From an uncultured Clostridia bacterium (GTDB lineage Bacteria; Bacillota; Clostridia; Oscillospirales; Acutalibacteraceae), in assembly GCA_947598155.1 (NCBI GenBank), contig CANQFC010000001.1, forward strand, positions 186,001 through 250,000: a stretch of DNA of 64,000 nt, in the 5' to 3' direction. Every line of letters starts with the position of its first letter. Position 1 is the stretch's first letter. The notes below the pieces were generated by a model. That model made no database searches. It saw nothing but the letters and a program-made list of their open reading frames with translations, and was not told the DNA's origin. Shown here piece after piece: positions 25,052 to 34,517 of this stretch. The translations under genes were made by a program, and so were the position numbers.

Positions 25052-26791
25052 ATGGGTAATGTAAATATTAAAATTAACGGTATGTCCTTAAGCGTGCCGG
25101 CAGGTATTTCAATTCTTGAAGCCGCAAGGTATGCGGGTATTGAAATCCCAACGCTGTGCTTTTTAAAGGGTATAAACGAAATAGGCGCCTGCCGTATCTG
25201 TATGGTAGAGGTCGTAGGCGCAAGAAGCCTTGTTTCCGCCTGTGTGTTCCCCGTAAATGAGGGAATGGAAATTTTCACAAACTCCGAAAGAGTGCGCCAT
25301 TCGCGCAAGACAACTCTTGAGCTTATCCTTTCAACTCACGATAAGAGCTGTCTTTCGTGCGTAAGAAGCGGTAACTGTGAACTTCAGAAGCTGTGCAAGG
25401 AATTTGGAGTAGACAATCCTAATTATTATCAGGGCGAGGTTGTTAAGTATAACTTTGACGATTCTGCCGCTCATATGATAAGAGATAACAACAAGTGCAT
25501 TCTCTGCCGCCGCTGTATTGCCGCCTGTGACCAGCAGGGCATCGGCGTAATCGGCGCGAACGCCCGCGGCTTTGACACTCACGTTTCATCCGCGTTTGAT
25601 AAGGACCTTGCGGACGTTTCGTGTATTTCCTGCGGCCAGTGCATAGTTAACTGTCCTACGGGCGCTATCGTTGAAAAGGACGACACAGACAAGGTTCTTG
25701 CTGCTATAAATGACCCTGAAAAGTTTGTCATTGTAAATACTGCGCCTTCGATTCGCGCAACGCTCGGCGAGGCTTTCGGTATGCACATCGGCACAAATGT
25801 TGAGGGCAAAATGGTAGCGGCCCTTCGCAGGCTCGGCTTTGACAAGGTATTTGATACAGACTTTGCGGCTGACCTTACAATTATGGAGGAGGCCAATGAG
25901 CTTGTTGAAAGAGTTAAAAACGGCGGCGTTCTGCCGATGATTACGTCTTGCTCGCCCGGTTGGATTAAGTACTGCGAGCACTATTATCCCGAGCTTATTC
26001 CGCACCTTTCAACCTGCAAATCTCCTCAGCAGATGTTCGGCGCTACAATGAAGACATATTATGCGGAGAAGATGGGCATTGACCCCAAGAATATGGTAGT
26101 CGTAGGAATTATGCCCTGTACTGCTAAGAAATTTGAGACAAAGAGACCCAATCAGGCGGCGTCGGGCTACCCCGATGTTGATATTGCGCTTACAACGCGT
26201 GAGCTCGCAAGAATGATTGAGAGCGCGGGCATTTACTTTAATCATCTTCCCGATGAAGAGTTTGACAATCCTTTCGGCGAGTCAACGGGCGCGGCTACAA
26301 TCTTTGGCGCAACGGGCGGCGTTATGGAAGCGGCGCTTCGTACAGCCGTTAAGATGATTACCGGTGAGGAGGCTCCCAGTCCGGACTTTGAAGAGGTAAG
26401 AGGTATGGATAATATTAAGGAAGCCGATTATAAGGTAGGCGACCTTGATGTTAAAGTCGCGGTTGCAAGCGGCACCAAGAACGCAAAGGTTATTATGGAT
26501 AAAATAAAGAGCGGCAAAAGCAATTACCTCTTTGTAGAGATAATGGGTTGTCCGGGAGGCTGCATCAACGGCGGCGGACAGCCGATTCAGCACGCGGTAG
26601 TTCACAACTTTATTGACTTGAAGGCCAGAAGAGCTCAGGTTCTTTATGATGCGGATAAGAAAAACGCAAAGAGAATGTCCCACGAAAATTCAGCGATTAA
26701 AGAACTTTATGACTCTTATCTTGAAAAGCCCGGCAGTCACAAGGCTCACGAGATTTTGCATACATCTTACACTCCCAGAAAGAAATATTGA
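25052..26791 (+). CDS. hydA: [FeFe] hydrogenase catalytic subunit (HydA)
   Basis: A 579-residue modular hydrogenase. N-terminal [2Fe-2S] site (Cys36, Cys47, Cys50, Cys64), His-Cys3 site (His96, Cys100, Cys103, Cys109), two [4Fe-4S] sites (Cys149-159 and Cys191-201), then the H-cluster domain: L1 ITSCSPGW (around Cys300), L2 MPCTAKKFE and L3 EIMGCPGGCINGGGQP, and a C-terminal small-subunit tail. L1 has Cys-Ser instead of the textbook Cys-Cys; I recall this variant from other clostridial enzymes but cannot verify it here. Family knowledge: with HydB and HydC it makes H2 from NADH plus reduced ferredoxin. No signal peptide, so cytoplasmic. The maturases hydE, hydF, hydG are not in this window. 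Confidence 0.96.
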   Translation: MGNVNIKINGMSLSVPAGISILEAARYAGIEIPTLCFLKGINEIGACRICMVEVVGARSLVSACVFPVNEGMEIFTNSERVRHSRKTTLELILSTHDKSCLSCVRSGNCELQKLCKEFGVDNPNYYQGEVVKYNFDDSAAHMIRDNNKCILCRRCIAACDQQGIGVIGANARGFDTHVSSAFDKDLADVSCISCGQCIVNCPTGAIVEKDDTDKVLAAINDPEKFVIVNTAPSIRATLGEAFGMHIGTNVEGKMVAALRRLGFDKVFDTDFAADLTIMEEANELVERVKNGGVLPMITSCSPGWIKYCEHYYPELIPHLSTCKSPQQMFGATMKTYYAEKMGIDPKNMVVVGIMPCTAKKFETKRPNQAASGYPDVDIALTTRELARMIESAGIYFNHLPDEEFDNPFGESTGAATIFGATGGVMEAALRTAVKMITGEEAPSPDFEEVRGMDNIKEADYKVGDLDVKVAVASGTKNAKVIMDKIKSGKSNYLFVEIMGCPGGCINGGGQPIQHAVVHNFIDLKARRAQVLYDADKKNAKRMSHENSAIKELYDSYLEKPGSHKAHEILHTSYTPRKKY

Positions 26792-26919
26792 TATTTTGAA
26801 ACGAGCCGAGGGAAAATTTCTCTTGCTCGTTATTGTCATAAGAATAAAAAAAGGAGCGTTATCGGCGCAGTAAAGTAAATTTGTTTATCGCAAATAATCA
26901 TATTGCGCTGTCGGTCAAA

Positions 26920-27840
26920 ATGAAAAAGACAGTTTCAATTTTTTTGTGTGTTATATTATTATTTGGGCTTGTATCCTGCGGTAAAGCGGAAGATGAAACA
27001 ACTGACGTTTCAACTCAAAGTTCAGCGCCGGTTTCGTCTGATTATTCTGAAGTTGAAGAAACAAAGAGCCAAACGAGTTCAACTGAAACGTCCACTACGC
27101 AAAAGCCCGTGCAAATGGTTAGGGTAACAATTCCCGAAGGATATACTCTTTTGAGAATATCGTGGCTTTTAGAGGAAAAAGGGCTTTGTAAATCAGATGA
27201 TTTTGTAAATGCGGCGCAAACGGCAAACAAATGGCTTGACATCAGCGAATTTCCGTTTTTAAAAGACACTTTTAACGCCAAAAATGTTTGTTTTTATCTT
27301 GAAGGCTACATTTTTCCCTTAACTTATGATATTCCCCAGGGAACAGACGTTAAAGCGATTATAAAAATGTTTTTAAACGGTGCAAAGCAACGCTTTAACG
27401 AGGATTTTATGGCAAAGGTCAAAAACAGCGGATATTCGATTCACGAAATACTGACGATTGCCTCAATTATTGAAAAAGAGGTTCGCACAGACGAGCAAAG
27501 ACCGATGGTTTCCTCTGTTCTTCACAACAGATTAAAATCGAAAATGCCGCTCCAGTGCGATGTTGCGATAAATTACTGCGAAGGCGTAATTAAAATCGCT
27601 TATCCCGATAAATTTCCGACAATCAAAGAGTATTACAATGCGAAAAATGTCGGTTTGCTCGCAGGGCCTATCTGCAACCCCGGTATGAAATCAATTAACG
27701 CCGCGTTAAATCCTGCTAAAACGGAGTATCTTTACTTTTTAATTGGCAGAGTACCGCCGTATGAGGCTCATTACTTCAAAACTTATGAAGAGCACAACGC
27801 TTATTGGAAGGCAAATAAGGATAGGCTGACGGGTGAATAA
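26920..27840 (+). CDS. MltG-like endolytic murein transglycosylase lipoprotein
   Basis: About 306 residues, starting with a lipoprotein signal peptide and lipobox LVSC followed by a Ser/Thr-rich linker, then a YceG/MltG catalytic domain. Motifs: PEGYTLLRISWLL (LysM-like subdomain), the catalytic Glu in IASIIEKE, LQCD and GPICNPGMKSINAALNP. Family knowledge: MltG cuts nascent glycan strands and terminates chain growth. The ATG at 26920 gives a clean signal peptide but no good ribosome site; a TTG 39 bp upstream is in frame. It lies downstream of hydA and may be co-transcribed. A second, TM-anchored MltG is encoded at 39216. Confidence 0.85.
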   Translation: MKKTVSIFLCVILLFGLVSCGKAEDETTDVSTQSSAPVSSDYSEVEETKSQTSSTETSTTQKPVQMVRVTIPEGYTLLRISWLLEEKGLCKSDDFVNAAQTANKWLDISEFPFLKDTFNAKNVCFYLEGYIFPLTYDIPQGTDVKAIIKMFLNGAKQRFNEDFMAKVKNSGYSIHEILTIASIIEKEVRTDEQRPMVSSVLHNRLKSKMPLQCDVAINYCEGVIKIAYPDKFPTIKEYYNAKNVGLLAGPICNPGMKSINAALNPAKTEYLYFLIGRVPPYEAHYFKTYEEHNAYWKANKDRLTGE

Positions 27841-27939
27841 AGCCGTAAATTCTTCAGGATTTAAAAACTGTTTATGAAAAAATTTGTTGCCTAAAATGAC
27901 GAACAGGATAACAGTTGAAACAAGTTAAATAAATAATAA

Positions 27940-27976
27940 AAAAATACGCCCGACGTATCGAGCGTATTTTTTTATT
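27940..27976. terminator. Bidirectional intrinsic terminator
   Basis: AAAATACGC (27941-27949) and GCGTATTTT (27962-27970) form a hairpin with A- and T-runs on its flanks, between the converging mltG-like and nifJ genes. Confidence 0.8.
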
Positions 27977-27986
27977 ATTCTAAAAC

Positions 27987-30900
27987 TTAGTCTTCTTTAG
28001 GCGCGTAAAGGTCTTTAAGGCGAAGAAGGTGATCGTACCTTGCCTTGGCAGTAGCCTCAGCCCGTGTAAAGAGTTCTTCAGCTCTTTCCGGGAAGGAGCG
28101 TGTAAGTGATGAGTAGCGAGCCTCGTTCATAATGAAGTCACGGTAGCTCTCAGCGCCTTCCTTAGAGTCAATCGTGAACGGATTTTTGCCCTCTGCCTTA
28201 AGCTGCGGATTGTAACGGAACAGATTCCAATAACCGCAGTCAACGGCTTTTTTCATTTCGGACTGGCAATTTGTCATACCGCCTTTGATTGAGTGCATTT
28301 CGCAGGGTGCGTAGGCAATAACGATTGACGGACCGTGATATGCCTCTGCCTCTGTAAGAGCCTTTATTGTCTGGTTCTGGTCTGCGCCCATAGCTATCTG
28401 AGCAACATATACATAACCGTAGCTCATTGCGATTTCGGCAAGGCTCTTCTTGGCGATTGCCTTACCTGCCGCCGCAAACTGAGCAACCTGGCCGATATTC
28501 GACGCCTTGGAAGCCTGACCGCCTGTGTTGGAGTAAACCTCGGTATCAAATACCATAATGTTTACATCCTCGCCCGAAGCTAAAACGTGGTCAACACCGC
28601 CGAAGCCGATGTCGTATGCCCAGCCGTCGCCGCCGAATATCCATACGGATTTCTTTGAAAGGTACTCGGCATTTTCGATAATATCTTTCTTGGCTTCACA
28701 GCTGCAATCAAAGCCTTTAAGCGCTTCAACGAGCTTTTCGGAAGCCGCCTTGTTGGCCTCGCCGTCGTTTACCGTGTCAAGGTAAGATTTTGCCGCCTCC
28801 AAAACATTTTCGGGAGCTTTGCCCTCGTTTACAATATTCTTTACCTTGTCAATAAGTCTGTTCCTTACAGCGTTCTGACCGAGGTACATACCGAAACCGT
28901 GCTCTGCGTTATCCTCAAACAATGAGTTTGCCCAAGCGGGGCCGTGGCCGTTTTTATCAACCGTGTAAGGCGAAGTTGCGGCAGGGCCGCCCCAAATTGA
29001 CGAACAGCCTGTTGCGTTTGAAATGTACATTCTGTCGCCGAAGAGCTGTGTGATAAGTCTTGCGTAAGAGGTTTCGGCACAGCCTGCGCATGAGCCTGAG
29101 AACTCAAGAAGCGGAGTCTTAAATTGACTGCCGATAACCGTGTTGTTTGCAAGGTCTTCCTTAACGGTAACGTTTGCTACCATATAGTCGAAGGCCTCCT
29201 GCTTTGCATCCTGTGATTCACGGGATACCATTTTAAGTGAATTTGTCGGGCAAACGCCTACGCAGACTCCGCATCCCATACAGTCAAGCGGGGAAACTGC
29301 CATTGTATATTTGTAAACGTCTTTGCCCTTGCCCTTCTTGTCAACGATTGTAGCGGACGCGGGAGCCGCCGCCGCTTCCTCGGCAGTTAAAGCATAGGGG
29401 CGGATTGTGGCGTGGGGGCATACATAAGCGCACTTGTTGCACTGCGCGCAGGTTGAGGCATCCCATTCGGGAACCATAACCGCAACGCCTCTCTTTTCAT
29501 AAGCAGAAGCGCCCTGCTCAAATGTACCGTCAACATGAGCGGTAAATGCCGAAACGGGAAGTGAATCGCCGTCCATCTTGCCTACGGGTTTCATAATGCT
29601 GTCAACCATCTCAACAAGCTTAGCGGGACCTTGGCTCTTTTCGGGAGCGGAAGAGTCAACCGCGTCTGCCCAGTCGGCAGGAACATCAATCTTAACGTAT
29701 GCCGTTGCGCCTGCGTCGATTGCCTTTTCGTTCATTTCAACGATTTCTTTGCCCTTCTTCATAAACTTCTGGGCTTTTTCTTTCATATAGCCGATAGCGT
29801 CCTCGGGAGGAAGAACCTTTGCAAGCGAGAAGAACGCCGACTGAAGAACCGTATTAGTCCTCTTGCCAAGTCCGATTTTTGCGGCGAGGTCGATAGCATT
29901 TACTGTGTAAAGCTGAATGTTGTTCTTTGCGATGTACCGCTTTGTTTCAGCGTTAAGCTTTTCGCAAAGCTCTTTTTCGTCCCACTGGCAGTTGATAAGG
30001 AATACTCCGCCGGGCTTAACGTCCTGAACCATCTTGTAACCCTTTTCAATGTAAGACGGGTTGTGGCAGGCTACAAAGTCGGCCTTATTTATGTAGTATG
30101 AGCTCTTAATGGGCTTGTCGCCGAAACGAAGGTGAGATATTGTAATACCGCCTGTTTTCTTTGAGTCATACTGGAAATATGCCTGAACGAACTTGTCGGT
30201 ATGGTCGCCGATTATCTTAATGGAGTCCTTATTTGCGCCAACGGTACCGTCGCCGCCGAGGCCCCAGAATTTGCACTCGATAGTGCCCTCTGCCGCTGTG
30301 ATGGGGGCAGGCTTTTCTTCAAGAGAAAGGTGGGTAACGTCGTCGTTAATGCCTATTGTAAACGCACGGGCGGGAGTCTCTGCGTTAAGATGCTCGTAAA
30401 CGGCAAAAATGCTCGAAGGAGGAGTATCCTTTGAACCGAGACCGTATCTGCCGCCGCAAACCTTGACGCCGTCTCTGCCCTGTTCGTTGAGGGCGGCGAT
30501 TACATCGAGGAAAAGGGGCTCGCCTATTGAGCCGGGCTCCTTTGTTCTGTCAAGAACAGCGATTTTCTTAACGGTTGACGGGATAGCGTCAACAAAGTGC
30601 TTTGTTGAGAACGGTCTGTAAAGGCGAACCTTAATAAGACCTACTTTTTCGCCCTTTGCAAGAAGATAGTCGATTACTTCCTCTGCAACGTCGCAAACAG
30701 AGCCCATTGCAACTATTACTCTCTCAGCGTCCGGAGCGCCGTAATAGTTAAAGAGCTTATAGTCTGTGCCGAGCTTTTCGTTTACTTTATTCATATACTC
30801 CTCAACAATAGAGGGAACAGCGTTGTAATACTCGTTGCAGGCCTCTCTGTGCTGGAAGAAAATATCGCCGTTTTCGTGAGAACCGCGCATAACGGGCCTT

Positions 30901-31535
30901 TCGGGATTGAGCGCGCGCTTACGGAACTCGTTTACAGCGTCCATATCGCACATTTCCTTGAGGTCCTCGTAATCCCAAACCTTGATTTTCTGAATTTCAT
31001 GTGATGTTCTGAAACCGTCGAAGAAGTTGATAAAAGGAACTCTTGACTTAATCGTTGCAAGGTGCGCAACAGCGCCGAGGTCCATAACTTCCTGAGGATT
31101 TGTTTCGGCAAGCATTGCGAAACCTGTCTGACGGCAGGCATAAACATCTGAGTGATCGCCGAAAATATTAAGAGCGTGTGAGGCTACACAGCGAGCTGAA
31201 ACGTGGAATACGCACGGGAGCAATTCACCCGCGATCTTATACATATTCGGGATCATAAGAAGAAGACCCTGAGAAGCCGTATAAGTAGTTGTGAGAGCAC
31301 CTGCCGCAAGAGAGCCGTGAACAGTACCCGAAGCGCCCGCTTCCGACTGCATCTCGGCAACCTTTACGGTTGTGCCGAAAATGTTTTTAAGTCCCTGAGC
31401 CGACCATTGGTCAACAAAGTCAGCCATAGGGCTTGATGGTGTAATGGGATAAATACCTGCCACTTCGGTAAACGCATAAGATACGTGAGCGGCGGCATTA
31501 TTACCATCCATAGTCTTTGATTTTCTGACTACCAT
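27987..31535 (-). CDS. nifJ: Pyruvate:ferredoxin (flavodoxin) oxidoreductase
   Basis: A 1182-residue single-chain PFOR that converts pyruvate and CoA to acetyl-CoA, CO2 and reduced ferredoxin. Order of domains: N-terminal pyruvate-binding region (TPSSPMADFVDQWSAQGLKN), transketolase-C like domain, gamma domain (FWGLGGDGTVGANKDS), two [4Fe-4S] sites (CAQCNKCAYVCP and CMGCGVCVGVCP), a third cluster site (SGSCAGCAETSY) and the TPP domain (FGGDGWAYDIGFGGVDHVL). Length and order are those of the clostridial enzyme. The ATG follows AAGGAGGAAATAAATC. It is the main supply of reduced ferredoxin for the hydrogenase encoded on the other strand nearby. A Rex-like half-site TTAACAA lies shortly upstream of the ribosome site. 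Confidence 0.97.
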   Translation of the reverse strand: MVVRKSKTMDGNNAAAHVSYAFTEVAGIYPITPSSPMADFVDQWSAQGLKNIFGTTVKVAEMQSEAGASGTVHGSLAAGALTTTYTASQGLLLMIPNMYKIAGELLPCVFHVSARCVASHALNIFGDHSDVYACRQTGFAMLAETNPQEVMDLGAVAHLATIKSRVPFINFFDGFRTSHEIQKIKVWDYEDLKEMCDMDAVNEFRKRALNPERPVMRGSHENGDIFFQHREACNEYYNAVPSIVEEYMNKVNEKLGTDYKLFNYYGAPDAERVIVAMGSVCDVAEEVIDYLLAKGEKVGLIKVRLYRPFSTKHFVDAIPSTVKKIAVLDRTKEPGSIGEPLFLDVIAALNEQGRDGVKVCGGRYGLGSKDTPPSSIFAVYEHLNAETPARAFTIGINDDVTHLSLEEKPAPITAAEGTIECKFWGLGGDGTVGANKDSIKIIGDHTDKFVQAYFQYDSKKTGGITISHLRFGDKPIKSSYYINKADFVACHNPSYIEKGYKMVQDVKPGGVFLINCQWDEKELCEKLNAETKRYIAKNNIQLYTVNAIDLAAKIGLGKRTNTVLQSAFFSLAKVLPPEDAIGYMKEKAQKFMKKGKEIVEMNEKAIDAGATAYVKIDVPADWADAVDSSAPEKSQGPAKLVEMVDSIMKPVGKMDGDSLPVSAFTAHVDGTFEQGASAYEKRGVAVMVPEWDASTCAQCNKCAYVCPHATIRPYALTAEEAAAAPASATIVDKKGKGKDVYKYTMAVSPLDCMGCGVCVGVCPTNSLKMVSRESQDAKQEAFDYMVANVTVKEDLANNTVIGSQFKTPLLEFSGSCAGCAETSYARLITQLFGDRMYISNATGCSSIWGGPAATSPYTVDKNGHGPAWANSLFEDNAEHGFGMYLGQNAVRNRLIDKVKNIVNEGKAPENVLEAAKSYLDTVNDGEANKAASEKLVEALKGFDCSCEAKKDIIENAEYLSKKSVWIFGGDGWAYDIGFGGVDHVLASGEDVNIMVFDTEVYSNTGGQASKASNIGQVAQFAAAGKAIAKKSLAEIAMSYGYVYVAQIAMGADQNQTIKALTEAEAYHGPSIVIAYAPCEMHSIKGGMTNCQSEMKKAVDCGYWNLFRYNPQLKAEGKNPFTIDSKEGAESYRDFIMNEARYSSLTRSFPERAEELFTRAEATAKARYDHLLRLKDLYAPKED

Positions 31536-31664
31536 GATTTATTTCCTCCTTGAATTTGTTAAGTAAAAGATATATAATTATTCTCATACATTGAATATTC
31601 TATCACTTTTATTTTGAGTTGTAAATATTTTTTAAGGGGAAATTTGTGGGATTATGCAATATTT
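31536..31664 (-). promoter_or_regulatory. Promoter/leader region of nifJ
   Basis: An AT-rich stretch of about 130 bp in front of nifJ. Several TATAAT-like hexamers are present on the minus strand (for example AATTATATAT), so one -10 element cannot be chosen with certainty. TTAACAA occurs near the start. Confidence 0.3.
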
Positions 31665-31800
31665 TTCAATAAGCGGCCTGCACTGTCAAGCGGCGCGGCA
31701 AGAAACACGGTGTAAACCGCGCTGTGAAATCAGCGGGAGACCAAATCCGCGCTGATTCCGAAAACTGAACCCGCCGACAATAACGGCGGGGGATTGTCGG
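31665..31800 (+). repeat. Dispersed structured repeat, copy B
   Basis: Starts TTCAATAAGCGGCCTGC and shares GTCAAGCGGCGCGGC, CCGCGCT and AGCGGGAGACCAAATCC with copy A. A clear stem AATCAGCG...CGCTGATT encloses GGAGACCAAATCCG; a second hairpin CCCGCCG-ACAATAA-CGGCGGG follows. The stem changes relative to copy A keep pairing, which supports selection on RNA or single-strand DNA structure. It lies upstream of a small hypothetical gene in the same orientation. Confidence 0.6.
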
Positions 31801-31871
31801 CTGTATAGCGCCGTATTGCTCCCCTTGCGGATCATAAGTTGAAACTTACGGAGGCGTTAAAGGAGGAAAAA

Positions 31872-32102
31872 ATGAAAATAATATTGTCATTGCAGGAATT
31901 TGAACATCTAAAAAAAGCAGAGATTGAAATTTCACCTGATATTGAATACTCAGAGGATGAGGCGCTTGAAATTTTGGAGAAAGTACAGGATATAGAGGCT
32001 ATGTATTCTAATTATCCTGATAACGATAAAAATGCTTACGCGCTATCAGATATTTATGCTGCAATTGCGGATAAAATATATAAGATGATACCGGAAGATT
32101 AA
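31872..32102 (+). CDS. Small hypothetical protein
   Basis: A 76-residue acidic protein (about 18 acidic residues) with two to three predicted helices and no cysteine. No family recognised with certainty; proteins like this are common in Firmicute phages and integrative elements. The ATG at 31872 follows AAAGGAGGAAAAA, which decides the start over a TTG 33 bp upstream. It sits between a dispersed repeat and a phage terminase-like remnant, so it is probably part of a decayed mobile element. Confidence 0.6.
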   Translation: MKIILSLQEFEHLKKAEIEISPDIEYSEDEALEILEKVQDIEAMYSNYPDNDKNAYALSDIYAAIADKIYKMIPED

Positions 32103-32113
32103 GGGCATCAAAT

Positions 32114-32287
32114 ATGAATAGCATTCGCAAAGGTCGGCAAACGCCGAAACAGTCATTTATTCTTCCGTACTCAAAAACTCAGGGTTGTGTCGTATCCAAG
32201 ATACGCCAAAGCGTCAAGGAAAATGTTGTCGGTAAAATTAGAACTTGTTTGCATGACCCACGGACTTTCGACGCTCGCCGTCTATGA
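32114..32287 (+). pseudogene. Remnant of a phage terminase large subunit N-terminus
   Basis: A 57-codon open frame whose first 24 residues (containing IRKGRQTP and SFILPYSKTQG) look like the N-terminus of HK97-type terminase large subunits; I base this on memory of the family. After that the match stops, and the rest of the frame has no recognisable product. A second frame over 32190-32307 (ending ALNGETR) is open but also unrecognised. Interpreted as prophage debris. Confidence 0.45.
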
Positions 32288-32345
32288 AAAAGCGCTCAAT
32301 GGTGAAACCCGATAAAAGTAACACCGACCCCCAATTAACGCTCCC

Positions 32346-32374
32346 TTGACTAATTTGGGATTTTGTTATACAAT
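32346..32374 (+). promoter_or_regulatory. Sigma-A promoter of the CNNM/CorC gene
   Basis: TTGACT (32346-32351), a 17-bp spacer and TACAAT (32369-32374), about 55 bp before the start codon. Confidence 0.6.
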
Positions 32375-32428
32375 AATAAAGTATATATATTATACGAATT
32401 TTTTATCTTAAAGGAGTAGTTTCATTTT

Positions 32429-33778
32429 ATGGACGCAGACCCTGTGAGTATTATTTTAAAATTATCTGTACTCTTCATTTTAATTCTTGTCAACGCTTTT
32501 TTTGCGATGAGCGAAATTGCAATCATTTCGCTCAATGACAACAAGATTGAGAAAATGGCAGAGGAAGGCGACAAAAAAGCCAAGCAGATTTTAAAACTTA
32601 CCAAGGACTCAAGCGGATTTTTATCGACAATTCAAATCGGCGTAACTCTTGCGGGCTTTTTAACGAGCGCAACCGCTTCGCAAAGCTTTGCCGTTATGCT
32701 TACAGAAAAAATTTCAGGCACGGGCATTGTAAAATTTATTCCCGTGGGCGTAATAAGCGCCGTTTCAACTGTGCTTATTACCGTTATTATGTCTTACTTT
32801 TCACTTGTGCTCGGCGAACTTACGCCAAAAAAAATCGCTATGCACTCTCCCGAAAAGGTGTCTTTTACGGTCGTTCCTGTTTTGCTGTTCGTAAATAAAA
32901 TCGCAAAGCCGTTTGTAAAACTGCTTGCGGCGTCTACAAACGGAATTATACGTCTTTTCGGCATTGACCCGAATGAGGACGAGGATGTTGTAACCGAAGA
33001 AGAAATCCGAATGATGGTTGATGTCGGTCAGGAAAAGGGCGTTATTGAGGACGTCCAAAAAGAAATGATCAACAATATTTTTGAGTTTGACGATATGGAT
33101 GTCGCAAACGTTATGACTCACAGAACGGATATGGACTGCGTAAATGTTGACGAGCCGCTTTCCGATATAATAGATATGACGGTTGAGTGCGGCCACTCCC
33201 GAATTCCCGTTTATAAAGAGGATCAGGACAATATTGTAGGCGTAATTTACGTTAAGGATTTTCTTAAATATATAGGCACGTCAATTCCTAAATCAAAGTC
33301 GATAAAGGATTTTTTGCGTGAAACTTATTATGTTCCCGAAACAAAAAAATGCTCCGAGCTTTTAACCGAAATGCTTGAAAAGCATATACAGCTTGCGGTT
33401 GTTGTCGATGAATACGGCGGAACGGCAGGTATCGTCACTCTTGAGGATATTCTGGAGTCAATCGTCGGGAATATTCAGGACGAATACGATAATGAGGACG
33501 AAGAAATTTCAAAAATTGACGACAGCACGTTTACGGTTGACGGCGTTACTTTTATTGACGAGGTTGAGGAACTGCTTGATATTAAAATTCCGGACGGGGA
33601 TTACGATACCCTCGGCGGATTTATAATAAGCCTTTTGGGGTATCTTCCAAACGGCGAACAACAGGACGTTGCGCAGTACGAAAACATAAAATTTACCGTA
33701 CTAAATGTTGACGAGAGAAGAATAGGCAAGGTCAAAGTTGAAATTTTGCCTGCTGAAACGGAAAATACAGATGAATAA
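32429..33778 (+). CDS. CNNM/CorC-type ion transporter (hemolysin family protein)
   Basis: A 449-residue membrane protein: N-terminal DUF21 membrane domain (about residues 5-190, with three to four helices), a pair of CBS domains (about 210-335; ATMTHRTDM-like and IVGVIYVKDFL and VVVDEYGGTAGIVTLEDILE) and a C-terminal CorC/HlyC domain. Family knowledge: CNNM/CorC proteins move Mg2+ or Na+ and the CBS pair binds Mg-ATP. Older annotations call them hemolysins, which is probably misleading. The gene overlaps queH by 8 bp, forming a two-gene operon. Confidence 0.92.
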   Translation: MDADPVSIILKLSVLFILILVNAFFAMSEIAIISLNDNKIEKMAEEGDKKAKQILKLTKDSSGFLSTIQIGVTLAGFLTSATASQSFAVMLTEKISGTGIVKFIPVGVISAVSTVLITVIMSYFSLVLGELTPKKIAMHSPEKVSFTVVPVLLFVNKIAKPFVKLLAASTNGIIRLFGIDPNEDEDVVTEEEIRMMVDVGQEKGVIEDVQKEMINNIFEFDDMDVANVMTHRTDMDCVNVDEPLSDIIDMTVECGHSRIPVYKEDQDNIVGVIYVKDFLKYIGTSIPKSKSIKDFLRETYYVPETKKCSELLTEMLEKHIQLAVVVDEYGGTAGIVTLEDILESIVGNIQDEYDNEDEEISKIDDSTFTVDGVTFIDEVEELLDIKIPDGDYDTLGGFIISLLGYLPNGEQQDVAQYENIKFTVLNVDERRIGKVKVEILPAETENTDE

Positions 33779-34391
33779 AAGAAACTATCAGTCGGAGCTT
33801 GATAAAATAATACAGGGGCTGGGCAGTAATGTCCCGTCCCTGCTTTTGCATACCTGCTGCGCGCCGTGCAGCAGCTACTGTATTGAATATCTCTCAAACT
33901 ATTTTAAAATAACCGTGCTTTATTATAACCCCAACATTTATCCGGAAAGCGAATATACGCACAGAAAATCGGAGCAAATTCGGCTGATAGGTGAGATGAA
34001 AACAAAATATCCCGTAAATTTTATTGACTGCGATTTTGACAGCGAAAAATTTTATTGCGCCGTAAAAGGGCTTGAAAATGAGCGGGAAGGCGGCGAAAGG
34101 TGCTTTAAATGCTATCGGTTAAGGCTTGAAAAGGCGGCTCAGACTGCAAACGAAAACGGATTTGACTGTTTCACAACATCACTCACGATAAGCCCGCTCA
34201 AAAACGCGGAAAAAATAAACGAAATCGGTGAAGAACTTGCGGTTAAATACAATGTGCGTTTTCTGCCGTCGGATTTTAAAAAGAGAGAGGGCTTTAAGCG
34301 CTCAATCGAGCTTTCAAAAGAGTATAACCTTTACCGTCAAAACTATTGCGGATGCGTATTTTCAAGAGAAAAACCTGCGGTTTCTCCGTAA
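33771..34391 (+). CDS. queH: Epoxyqueuosine reductase QueH
   Basis: A 206-residue enzyme (formerly DUF208) that performs the last step of queuosine tRNA modification, reducing epoxyqueuosine. Cysteine motifs: HTCCAPCSSY at the N-terminus, CFKCYRLRL in the middle and YCGC near the C-terminus; the four cluster ligands and redox cysteines are expected in these. The ATG at 33771 overlaps the previous gene (ATGAATAA), and is preferred to the start at 33738, which lies deep in that gene. Confidence 0.93.
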   Translation: MNKRNYQSELDKIIQGLGSNVPSLLLHTCCAPCSSYCIEYLSNYFKITVLYYNPNIYPESEYTHRKSEQIRLIGEMKTKYPVNFIDCDFDSEKFYCAVKGLENEREGGERCFKCYRLRLEKAAQTANENGFDCFTTSLTISPLKNAEKINEIGEELAVKYNVRFLPSDFKKREGFKRSIELSKEYNLYRQNYCGCVFSREKPAVSP

Positions 34392-34452
34392 CCGCGCATA
34401 GAGCCTTATGATATTTTAATCGCTCAAATTAAATCGGGAATATTATAATGAC

Positions 34453-34490
34453 AGGGCAAACCCCTTATTGAATGCGGGGCTTGCCCTTTA
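34453..34490. terminator. Hairpin terminator built from repeat ends
   Basis: AGGGCAAACCCC (34453-34464) pairs with GGGGCTTGCCCT (34476-34487). Both arms are copies of the left-end motif of the dispersed repeat in opposite orientation. It lies between converging queH and trmB, where it may terminate both. Confidence 0.6.
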
Positions 34491-34517
34491 TTGATTACGA
34501 ATTTGTATATTTTAAGT

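Noticed and set aside
26792-26919. Terminator after hydA
   Set aside because: AACGAGC...GCTCGTT forms a hairpin (26800-26831) but no T-run follows, so read-through into the mltG-like gene is likely.
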